The translations under genes and the position numbers were made by a program. This document shows positions 46,201 to 58,200 of a stretch of DNA of 64,000 nucleotides, piece after piece; the first letter of the stretch is position 1, and every line of letters begins with the position of its first letter. Source of the DNA: Ancylostoma caninum (Eukaryota; Nematoda; Chromadorea; Rhabditida; Ancylostomatidae); contig JBAJFG010000199.1 of assembly GCA_037903475.1 (NCBI GenBank), forward strand, positions 1-64,000. Reading direction: 5' to 3'. The notes beneath the pieces are model-generated. The model was not told the DNA's origin. It did not search any database and was given only the letters and a program-made list of their open reading frames with translations.

Positions 46201-49200
46201 GTCGTCGTCTCGTTTTTGTTTTTTTTTGTCCTAGTTTCTTTTTTGTCGTACAATTTTTGATAACTGACAAAAATATAATTTTTATGGCTAGCGAATTCTA
46301 TCAGCAATACTTGTCATAGGCCCGAGGGAAACTGATGAAAGAAAAAATTTGTTTACTTTCAATTACTGGCCCGATTCGATATGTTTACTACCACTTTACT
46401 TAGTCGGTATAGCTGAGCGATTTCCTAAGCCATTCTCGGAAGTATCTTCGGGATTGTTTCTGAAGATTTTTTGCGCGGGTAAATCTGACTTCACTTGCAA
46501 AATCCAAAGCATTTGACATCTTGCACTGCTTCGGACATGCGGTTCAACGGTGATTTATACTGTATGCGTGCGTCAATCACTCGTCAGACGCACACATTCT
46601 TTTGCGAAGGGTTTCTTAAAAAGACCGATGAACGCGGCATGCATACTCGGAATGATATTGCCGCACGGTCGTCGCAAGTCCACGAATATGTACATGCGTC
46701 TGAACTGCGATTGGGCCTTTCATCATCTAGACGCAAGGTTTTCGGACGCACGCATCTATTATAAATTGCCCTAAATCCCACCAGTAATTGATTTCCCATA
46801 CCTTTGTTGCTGAAACAAATGCTAACCTGGTCTTCAATCGAGTAGAAGTTGTCTGTGTCGAACCATGGTTGGAAACAGATCTGCATCTGCGAGATCCACG
46901 ATGTACGAAGTTTGGTCTTGATCACTAAGTCTTCGTTGAACGTGGTCCGTTGGAATCGTTGCATGGAGCGGCGCATCACCTCAGTGCCAGTCTTTTGTGT
47001 GAATTCCTCGAATGTGATGTTCCGAGACTCCAGTACTTCCATCCATTTCTACAAGCGTTATTTCATAATGTTGCTCCTTCATGGCTACTTGAATGATTCA
47101 CTTGTTACTTGAAGTCATCGCCTGCTGGAGAGAAAACAACTTGATTTGTCTGTACTACCACAAAAAACGAGTTTCTTCCTATCAGGCAAAATAGGCGTGT
47201 CTTTGAGTTTCTCCCTCATATTGGGGTGTGTTCGAAAACCACTTCTGCGTCATCACTTGGCCAAATGATCTAATTCGAACAATGGCTGTAGAGGTCAAGA
47301 ATAGCGCAATCAAATCGAGTTTGCGAAAGCAGTAACTAGATACAGAAAGAGTTGGCAATGACAGAAAGTACAAGCCTTTTACGTCATAGGAAGGGGTAGA
47401 GGTTACCTTGAACGTTTTTCGTTTCGCGGCTAATCGTGGCGAAATACGAAAGATGTTGATCGATCGAGCTGAGCCGTGAGCTGTCGTCTCCCTTTCTAGA
47501 CTGTTGTAGGTGGCGATCATGTCGTAAGCTTCCATCACCAGTCGGTAATCCCACGGCAGTTTCATGAAACTGTCGTGGTCCGTCATGTTCGCCAACGATT
47601 CCTGAAATGTACTTGCTGGTGAAAACTGCTCATTTACTATAATGGTTACAGGGGTGGGATTTAATGATGTTCCCAGGAAGGTTCTAACCTGCCCGCTCAT
47701 TCAGCGAGGACAAATCTTCCGAACAGAATGTGGACTTGGACAAAGTGGGGACTTTTTCTAGATGAGTGGTCTACTTCAGAATGGTGGGTACATCACAATT
47801 TTTCCATCAGCGTTTATGGGTCCCTCAACAGTCTAGAAACATCGACACACTGATGATTTTTTTATTCGCCAGCGACTTTCTCCAATTGTTGCAAAAAAAA
47901 GAAAATGTTTTTAGTTCTAAATGTGTTCTGCTGGACTATTCGTATCGACGTTCCCGCCATCCCTCGCTCTGCTGATGGTAAAACTTTGCTGCTCACAGCA
48001 ACGCCACGAAAATCGTGCGCATCATTTCAGTACGCCACCATTCTCAGGGTGATGTATTGAAAGGACGTGCATGGTTTCAATGGAGCCGCTATTAACAGCA
48101 AAACTGCAGTAGGTATTACTTTATTGAAAAAAGTACATCATATATTCTTTTATTAATGAAATTGAGTTCCGATGGAGGATTGATTTCATAAGTCAAAAAT
48201 TAGAAAATTTCGAAAAAAAAAACTGTAGAGGAAAGTTCTGTTCTTCCTCCTATTGGCAGTGATTTTCTACTTTTACTATATTGCTTTCAGTACAAAAATG
48301 CACATGCCTTTACTGCACGCAAGTTTTTTTCTTCCTGGTAAAAATATTTACTGTTTTTTTTTTCTGCCTGCCACCTTGAAACTATTCGTTTTGTAAGCCT
48401 TGTTGATTGTGGGCGTGCTGTAGGGGTAATATCCTCAAAAATGTTGAGATTAACCGTCATGCTCTTGATTTTCTTTGGTGTTTTTATAGTGTTTCCCTGG
48501 GTGCATAGTTGTGGAGAGAGTGAAGAGATTAGAGGAAGGAAGAAGGTGAGAAATAGTGTCGTATTCGGAGAGGCAGGCGAGAAATACAGATCATAGGCAC
48601 AGATACTGAATTATCGTCGTTTTTGAAACAGATATTTTTATCTCTAGTGATTAGTATGCTGTCACTTCCAACAATCTTGCATATTAGACGCGTTCTAAAT
48701 TCCAAGCTGGAAGGGGTAGATACCGCTACTTTGGCTCATCTCCAACATGATAAAAGGAATGAGTGCACGTCGAGTTAACAGCTAACTGCGCACAATCACT
48801 ATGACTTTGGAAACAGGTGATAGATCACTTACGTCGACAATCATGTCCCATTCGTCCACCGGAGCGCTTTCGTTGAGTTTAAAATGACTCCATGCCTGTT
48901 TCTTAGACATACAAAACGTCACATTCGGCATTGTCATTGAGTCGTTGAACACTATGTTCATGTCGGATTCCTTCGGTTCTTCACAGTATTCAATAACCTG
49001 CAATCACGGAAAAGTTAGAGGTTGTAGGTCTCGCTTTTTCTCTATCTCTTTGGTTTTTCGAGTTTCGTCGTTAATTATGGGTGGTGGTTGGTGTTACGTG
49101 GTTGTTCTTTTCTTGCTGCTAATGCGACGATCGGAAACGGCGGCTAACAGCACGGTGTAATGCGGGCTCTCGCTAATGCTATAGTTATGTACGATTTTTT

Positions 49201-52200
49201 CTTCAACACGTGCTATCTGAATGCCCTTGCTTGTCGAACTGAAGTGAACCGACGGAGTAATTGTCGCTACTTGATGTTCCACAGTACGATTTACGAGGCA
49301 GTATGCTAGCAAACCGGTTGTTATAGCATTGCAATGGAAAAAATGAAATAGTACAGGAGCGGCTATGTCTTTGCCATTGTTCGCTAGGCATTAGACCTGC
49401 TGAGTGATGCTGCATCAATGTTTTTGTTTTTTTAGCCATTCTATCGGGCGTCCATTGTAACCTCAAGCACGATTTGAAATCTGTTGCAAAAAAAACTCAA
49501 TTGTAGAGCCCTAGGGCCTGGATGCATCATTGAGACCACGCAGGGTAAACGTATTGACGCACATGTCAACGATGGGTAAATTTATGGGGTGTTAACACGT
49601 TTACCCGTGGTAACTGCAACGAGGCATACGCTTTCAGATTGTTATTTTTTGATTACCAAGAACTTGATTTTCTTTCTTTCTAGTTATTATACAAATGGCT
49701 CGCCGAAATCCGTGCAAACAAGATAAACAAGACAATGAAGTAGTATCAGCGAACGATAAAACCTTATAAGAACCTCATCTTGTTCCATTTCACCAGAAAA
49801 ATCAAAATAGGAACAGTGTTAATATGGTAATACTGGTAAGAGTTCAACCGGGTGGGCAGTTATGTAAAATGAAGTGAAAACAAAACAAATCCGTTCGGAC
49901 TACTTAGAATCATGTTACTGTTGGCTACTCAACGTCTTGATCTAAAATTCTTCTCGCATGATTACCACTGACCATGTTGAAAAAATGTAATAAATATAAA
50001 AATAACAAAATCTTAAAAGTTACCAAATCAACAACGTCCTTAATCGTTAAACAAGCCAGAAATGCGACAATAAATATGAAGGCCCATTTTCGTGCTCGTT
50101 CACCAAACATCGCCTCTCGACATGAGTTGATTTTCCCTTTTTTCTCGCGTGGAGGACTGCCATAGTCAGCAACGCGGCTCATCCTGAAAAGAAAAAGTTC
50201 CAGAAAATGTGAGGTCACGGTAGTTTCGATAGATATGCCAAGGCTTTGTTACTATCATATATGTCCATGTTGGTAGTGGGTTTATTTTGTTTGTTAGACT
50301 TGTTGTTCCATATACGATCGCGGCTAGGATGATTTCCAGGACTCTCCATCCAATACTCCGAAAAAGGTGTGCAAAAGGTAAAACTGTAGACAAGATGTGC
50401 AGCACGCGAGCGTATGCTATTTTCACTTTCTTGAGAGATGAACATGGACGAGAGGAAATATTCGAAGAGGTTTTTCCAGTGGAAATTTTCGTTCCAAATG
50501 GGAGTGGAGGCGTTTTTGTGAAGAAGCGCTGAACGATTTGTTCTCGAGTGGTTTTGCGGTTGTGAGGGTCGCCCAAGTGCCGGCGCCATTTTCTACAGTT
50601 GAATCGGTAATCAGCAATGCGCCACAATGCGCTGCGACAGCGTAGAGACCAGTCGGCGGCAAACACTTTACAAAATGTCTGTTTTCAACAATGGGCGTAA
50701 TTGGGTTGGCCGACAGAGGACAATGTTAAGGAAGCGGAGTTACCGTAAGTAGTGGTACTCGATGTTGTTATTCTCCTAGAGGGTGTTACGACAACGGAAG
50801 TGAAATTTTGACATGCATGAGTTGATTTGATCTCGCAGGAGGCGGTGGTTATCATGGCAAGGAGACGATCCGAGCGATGACTGAGGTGCTGCTCACCTGG
50901 CAGGGCGCTGCATACCGCAATGGCTCCCGAGTTCGATGGGTGCGCGCGAGTGCGTGCGTCTGATAGGGAATGTGGGGTGTATGAACAGTTTAGCCTTGAC
51001 TGTGAAGAAGACCCTCCCTCCGTTCTGTTTGCACCACGAATCGCTGGTTTCTCTGACGTTTTTATTCGTCAAGTAGGAACTGGGAATGAACTACACATGC
51101 GGGGGAGTGTGCCATGTATGTCCGCAATGTCTTTGGCGTTGTACTTGTGATAAGATTCGTCTGTTCTCGCCAGTATTTTATGTCACATATAAACAACTTT
51201 AACGGAAATCAAAAGCATTTTTTTGGACATCCGTCAGTGTGTGTATTTTGACCTGAATTTTTCAATGCGATGGTGAGTGTAAAACGGGTCAAAGAAGGGC
51301 CATAGTGGTGCTGGCTCGAATTTGAACCGACTGTTTTGTTTTCTTTCTTTTCCTTGTTTTTTAAGGTCTTCTTGATTAGTTACTTGGTCATCCTAAAAGT
51401 CTCACAATTCCTTGTCTTTGCAACTCCGTTCAAAGCATCAATTGTCATTCTTCTTTCTTTCTTTCATTACTGCAGCAACCATCAAAACATTTTTTAAGGG
51501 CAGAGTCTCCCTTCAGGAATTGTTTTTGAGATTTTTGCTATGGATAGCATCTTTGTGAACCGCTAGAGACCACTGGACAACTTCAAACCCCATAGAATTG
51601 CGAGGAAGCCTCTTCTTCAATGCTACTTTTTGTTGAGGAGGGGCGTTGGATATGTAGGAGATGTGCGAGATGACCAGTGTACTACCGCAAGTGAGCTGCT
51701 GTCCTTGCATAGTATTTACATGGGAAGACGAGTCCGCTACACATTGCAGGGACGGTAGACTACTATAATCCATGATTGGTTGGACCCTGTGTGTGTACTT
51801 GTGGGATCAGGGCTGGGATTCATGAAACGATAGCAAGGTGAACCACCGATGGTTAGCGTGCGTGATTGATTATCGCATAGTGTAGGTGATGCTAGCAGAT
51901 ACAGGAAGTGAAAATTGGCTTGCTAGTTTGATTAAGCTTGATTATGCGTTCATAACCCTAGTCCAGCACGTCAATTAGGTCCGCCGTATAAATGTTAGCA
52001 CCTCAGAAATGAAAATAAGGTTACAACTCTTTCTTTAGATCTCTGTCTTACTCACATTTCTTAAATGTGAAAAGTGTTAGCGCCTTTTTTTCATATAACT
52101 GCTTTTGCTGGTTCACTTTCACCAGATTATCACACTTTACCCTGGCAAATATTTCCAAAACGTGTCATTCAGACTTTTCACATTGCACCTTTCTAATTGT

Positions 52201-55200
52201 ACGGCTACCTACCAGCGAAATCCACACGGAGTACATATAGTACCTGAAGTTCGCGCGTGTTCTTCATTCTTATGTGTATTGATCGTTGGGCGATTGGCGT
52301 CTAGCGACTGATCAATATGTATAAAAATGAAGTCGTCCAGCGTTGCCGATGTTAGTTGCTATACTCTGCGTGGAGTATAAGAGAACCCTAGAACGTCATT
52401 CTATGAGTAGCACATGTGGGTTAGTGCTTCTTCAGAGAAGTTTTGCTCCTCAAACCGATTCAAATCAGTTGCCATTCCGTTGACAAAAAGGTTGCTGTCG
52501 TGTTTTTTGTCGTTTACGTTGAGCAAGTATCGCGAAGGCGCTAAAACACAACAGCGATCTTCCTTGCGCTTGAAAAACCCCAGGCTGATTTCCACTGATG
52601 GATCTCTTTTTATTTTCGAAGTGTGATAATCTAAATAGGGCACTTGAGTCCAGTTATAAACCACAGCGCAACGAGTGCAGTTGTCACAGAAACCCGATGT
52701 CAAAATTGTTCGCCCTGTTTGCGACTTTGTTTTTTTTTCAATATCTCTCGTTTCTGTTCTTTTACTCTAGACCAGTCGCTGTCATAGTTTTCTGCCCTTC
52801 TTTTATATTCGAGAATACTTCAGAAATATTAGAGATGCAAACAGCACACACTTCGGTCCAAGGCCCTTGTTTCAGTTTCACGCAGAACCTCTCGGCGGTG
52901 CTGTCGGATCCAGGGCGGTCTCGGTCCGAAGTGAACACGTTCTTCACCCGACACTGGGGCGATTCGTTCGTGCCTCCCACTACCATACCTCGATCGACCC
53001 TCATTCCACCGATCTCAGATCAACAGTTCATTGCGCATCAGAAAAACACCGGCAAGGTGGGTGAGAATTGGCCTGGAGTGTCTGGACTACGGTATTTTGA
53101 AAGTGCTCGATAACCAACAATCTGATTAAGGTCTATAAGAGGTACCATGCGACGAAGCGAGCGCTGGCCGCTCTGCAGCAACCGTCCACATGTGGCGAGG
53201 GAGACTCGGATGATCTTCCGTTGGTGGGTTTGAAGATCTATTGTGTAGCTGATGTCGAAGGATGATGGGGGCATTCGCGTTGGCAGACCACAATGTCGTT
53301 AAGTATGCCTCAGAATTGGCTTACGAGGGAGGTGTAAGAGGTTAGCCGGGTACAATGCGGTGAAACCTATTCATTTTAAAGCTACGCCTGACGAGGTGGT
53401 ACAATATTCATACCATTCTTGTCGTCGGTTCCTGAGAAGAATAACACAAGAGCGCAAATCAAGCAGCATTGCGGGGCTTACGAGCCCTTGACCCTTCGTT
53501 AAGCAGTCCAGCGTGTTACTCACCCTATTGCTTGGCTACTTGTATGTGAACCCTTACAGCAGATTAGTAGCAATTATGAGAGTCGAAAAGCAGAAATGGT
53601 ATGCATCCTTCACCACCTTGTTAGGCAACACTTGAACTGTTTAGGTTTGATTTCAACCTGCGGGGTTACCCTTTTGCGCTTACCCTTGTTAATTGCGTTG
53701 TTTGTTCAAGAAACCAAAAGAGTCGAAATTATGCTCTCTGTAGCATCAACATGGTAACAAGAGTAAGTTTACAAGGGGGAGTACTTTTGGTATGGGAATT
53801 AGGAAATGGTAACGAAACAGACCTACGGGACTGGTGTGATTGATCATTCAGTACATGGAATATATAGTGTTAGGATGCACAGGACGTCAAATCTGCCTCT
53901 GGCTGCATCATTAAGATTACCCAAGAATGTCCCTGGTTTGCTAACCATATACCTGAATCCTAGTTCTCGATACCGTCTAGTTAAGTCTAGTGTTGAAGTT
54001 CGTTTCGCGCTGGAATGTTATAAAAACAAAGGTTGATTGGGTGTTGCAGAGGTATCGTTCCGTACATCTGCAGTTGTAGTGAGCGCTGTTTACTGTTAGC
54101 TACTTTTTTTTGCGCTTGAGGAAATGGTGTACACTCATGGGTGTCGCATTCTGACCGCGACTGTCCCGACGTAAATGATTGCGGCAGCCGATGCTGCTGT
54201 AACATCGAGAGAACTTGTTCCCAGCTAAACTATTCTACGGCATGGTCGCACTTTTCTGTTTTACTACCGATGACCATAAGGAATCGAACGAAGGTGTGCT
54301 ACTACGCTTGAGTTAGAAGTACTGGATGATTTCGGAAGCTGTTGCACTCACAGTTTTGTTTTTCGTGACAGAGTCGTAAAGTCACTAAGGATGGTACGAC
54401 AGTCTAAGGGCGCGGTCACGCGGTCGTTATAGGCTTTAAAATCGAGCGAGTTGTTACGGGTATGTCATGCACTTTGGGTCCATGTCCGAAGACTGCCGAG
54501 AATTCGGTGAACGAAGATACCGTCCTAACCTGTCAAAGGACAACAATTCATCATGCTATATTTCAATCACTTCTAGGGTAGTCGTGGGAGTGATATGGGT
54601 GTTCGTTCCGAAACTAGATTCACTGATAAGGGTGGAATGTCCGGAAGTCATAAAACACTTTATTTAAGTAGTTAGTCTAATAGTAAGTATCGTAAGTAGT
54701 TCCCGGATTGAGAAATGCATGGTAGTCCTGGAAATTTTAGCTTTAAAAGAGATTAACTGAAGTCTACTAGAAAAATTCTCATTCATGGTGCATTCTTAGA
54801 TTCCAAGCACTGTGCTAAGTAATTAAGCACTTAAATATTTTTTCATACTTCTCAGCTCCTCGCGGCGCATTTCAATATTAGTCCACCGTAAGTCAGGCGT
54901 TTGCTACTAATTTTGCATGTATACTAAAAAATGAATTCATTCATATTTTTGTGCTATTTAAATTGTGAAAATTTCAAATTTCTGCAAGAAATTTCCGAAG
55001 ATAAGTGAAGAGTGCCCTTCCTGCTCAATTTAGGTAAATTTAGCAATCTTTTTGTTTTATAGAATTGCATGGGAAAAGCCAAAAAGGGTTATAGTTTGCT
55101 TTTTTTTTCTTGACATACCTCATAAGAATCGGAGGGAAAGGAATGAGCAAGGAAATTGGAAGGAGTGATGAATTGTGATAAAAACATTGGGATCGCGTGA

Positions 55201-58200
55201 AATTATTTAACAGCACCCACGTTTGATCTCATTCGACTCTAAAGATACTTCATGGACAAAACCCGCTGAAGTCTTTCTACCTGAGATTTTGTCGGAATCC
55301 TCGGTTTTTAGAGGACCTAGAATTCACATCCAGCGGTGGAATAACGCGAAACACGCGAAAAATCCATCAGGGCTGTTGTTTAGAATAGTTAGTACAGAAG
55401 GTTACGAAAAAAATACAGTTCATGAATTTTCGAAGAACATTCTAATTGAATTAATGTGGTAATTGAAAGAAGCAGTTCTTAAATTGCCTAGCCATTCAGG
55501 CCCAAGGAAAAAACAAAGGGCTTTATAGGGGTTCTTCTCAAAGCTTCCTCAATTCTTTTTCGCAGAATAGCCCGTCAATTTCTATTTACGAGTGAATAGA
55601 GCGTTGAATTTGTGGGTATCTTCTTCGCATGATAGATCAGCTCACCTCCTTTTTTCACTACCAGTTGCTGTTCTTAGGTTAAAGAGGCTGTAGGGTGGCT
55701 AGCCTCAGAAAAAGAGGCTTTTTTGATAATTCGTTGTTGGTTCTCTCAGTCAGAAGGTTAAGTGAGGATTTAGAGAGATTCCGGAGTTATGGAGTGGGAC
55801 AAATGATGAAATAGCTGATCAGTGAAAATCAGAATGAATTGCTAGAGATCCCGAAGCAGTACGACTTCATCATCTTCATATGATGACTCTCCATAAGATG
55901 AGGTTAATATCATTGTGAAAGAATTCTTCAATCACTTATATCCATTTCTGGTTAGTCATACAATGAATAGTAGGAGAACCGAAGAAAAACCAGAAAAGCT
56001 CAGAAAATACTTACCAGTAAAGAGAATTCATGTCGAAGTGGTAGATATTGGAGCGCTCGCCATATTTCCGCCTGGCCTTTTTAGTCGGATCATGTAGTTT
56101 AGTAAATCGTAATGCCTTGAGCGACGACGATTGCATTGAACGCTGTTCGTTCTGTTCGCCAGCGGCAAGTACAGCTGTTGTTTTGTCTCGTGAGGTGAGG
56201 GTGGAGGACACAACACACTCCGCTCGTAGTGATGTAATGCTGGAAAAAGTCGACGGAGCTGCTAAAATATCTGCGGTGATTGACACGCGAACAGTTAATG
56301 GCGAGTTCAGGTTCTTATGGATCCTCTGTTCCACCTTTCGGATGCGAGCACGTTCACGGATATCTTCACTGTGCCGCAGAAGGGTTTGCCAGATCCGCTG
56401 ACGGTGACCAGGAGTGGGAAGGCGGTGGTGTCATGCTTACCAGGGGACGCGGATGTCAGAAAGGTGAGCTCATCCACATCCATAATCTCATGGAATTTCG
56501 TATTCTCTTGGAAATCTATTTGTCTCAGAATCCCGGCTCATTTCGAGACTACATCGCCCTGAGTTCCCGGCTGGAGTCGTTCCATGATGTCGTTGATTCC
56601 CGGTTGGCAACACGGCTGGTGGCGAAGTCGGCCGCCTTCTGGCAAATGGTTCACAGCTACGGTGGCTTGCACGAAGAGCTAAGCGACGCGATGAGTGACA
56701 TTAGGAGAGTACGGTAAGTGTCTTTTCTGCCTTTCTGTCGAAGGGAATTGCTTACATCCCGTGCAAATGATATCTTTTAGGTCTAGTCTGCAAGCTGTTT
56801 CACGTCTGGTCTGCGATAGAACACGAAAAATAATTCAGTTGTATGAGCAACGAGAGAAGAAACACAAACTCCTGGCCAAGCTATTTGTGAGTTCTTGAGA
56901 TTTTTCCCGTTTTACTATTGATTACCTTCCCATACGTTCTGTTGAGAAAGGATTATTTTTGTCTAATTTCTGTTCCTGCTTATTCATCCTTTGAATGTTT
57001 TCTACTACTTTGCTTCCCCTCTATTTTTATTTTTACTCTTTTCTCAAATCTCTCTTCTTGGATCAGAATTTCATTTTTTTTCTTGTCATGGGGAAAATCT
57101 CAGTATGATTTCCCGAGGCGTTCTTTATGACCGCAATAAAATCATGAACAAAAATACATTTTAAGGACGTGGCATGCCTTCGAGAAGCTCAGACCACTGT
57201 ACAGATGCTGCTTAATCAGAGTGATTACCCGAAAGTTATCGAATGTATAGAAACAAGCGAAGAAGTGTTGAGTTCCGAGTTGAGTGGAGTGCAATGTTTC
57301 AGGTGAATAACGCTTTTTTTGCCCTCCTATGCAAATTTTAATGTCTTAATTCGTCAGGCACCTCGGGTCCCAGCTGTCCGAGTTGTACTGTGTGATTGGT
57401 CGCATGATGTTGGATGATTTTGCGACTTTGATCCAGAAAGAGTTCGGAACAAAGCCCGAAGACGGTGTTCTAATGACCTACGATGTACGTCTAACTTTGT
57501 GATGCCCTGCGATGGCGCACATGATTCATCTATTAACTTTTAGGGTGAACTCTCTTGTGTCATTATGGGTCTTATTCAAGTTCGGCGTTTCGGATTCATG
57601 TCAATGATCCGAACGGAAATTTTGGAAGCACTGAAAGGGATACTTCGACATGAAGTTAAACTTCACATAGTGCAAAGCGGCCTTGATCTCACTGATTTCG
57701 ACCCAACGCTCAAGTGAGTTCATGTTTTCGATATATGTGTCTTATCCAGAAATTTTGGCGATCTCTGCGCCGTTTCCTACGTTAGCACTGCTCGGCTAGT
57801 AGCGCCAGTGAAGAAATGAGCATTGGTGAAAGTAAAAGTCTTGTCCCAACTCCAGTTTGCATTGTGAAGAGAGCGAGGAGTCATCCCTTCGTGAATTGTT
57901 CCCTGTAACATTACTAGGGTTTTGTTGCATATATTACTCCTTGTTGGGACGAATAGGTGCTAGTAACGTATTAGCATAGTATATTACAATACTATAGGTA
58001 GCACAATCGCAGTCCCTGTATCAGGGCTTTGCTGGGTCGTATTTCATTCATGTGTAGATGTACCGATGTTCCGTAGTTCCTGAGTAATCTATCGTAAAAT
58101 TTGCTCGATACCAGATGTGGCATGATTTCTCACTCAAAATCTGAACCGGATTAGTTTTGCTTCAGAAAAAAACATTTAGACCTGTCAGCTATTGCAGAAT

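Larger units (their letters stand above)
39738..52875. other. vps-54 intron 4, host of a nested antisense gene
   Basis: A 13.1-kb intron. Its centre (40987-50182) is occupied by the del-6-like gene on the minus strand. The parts 39738-40986 and 50183-52875 hold no exon I can support; 32-kb-type repeat fragments occur near 52260-52385 and an unassigned minus-strand frame lies at 52401-52703. The host splice sites are phase-compatible (AG at 39736-39737 joined to T at 52876, giving Ser). Confidence 0.75.

Noticed and set aside
50166..50666. 166-codon minus-strand frame upstream of del-6
   Set aside because: Contains a splice acceptor at the del-6 start and no channel features; likely 5' non-coding sequence.
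56048..56401. 117-codon plus-strand frame overlapping vps-54 exon 7
   Set aside because: Different frame from the exon that matches VPS54 and joins both neighbours in phase.
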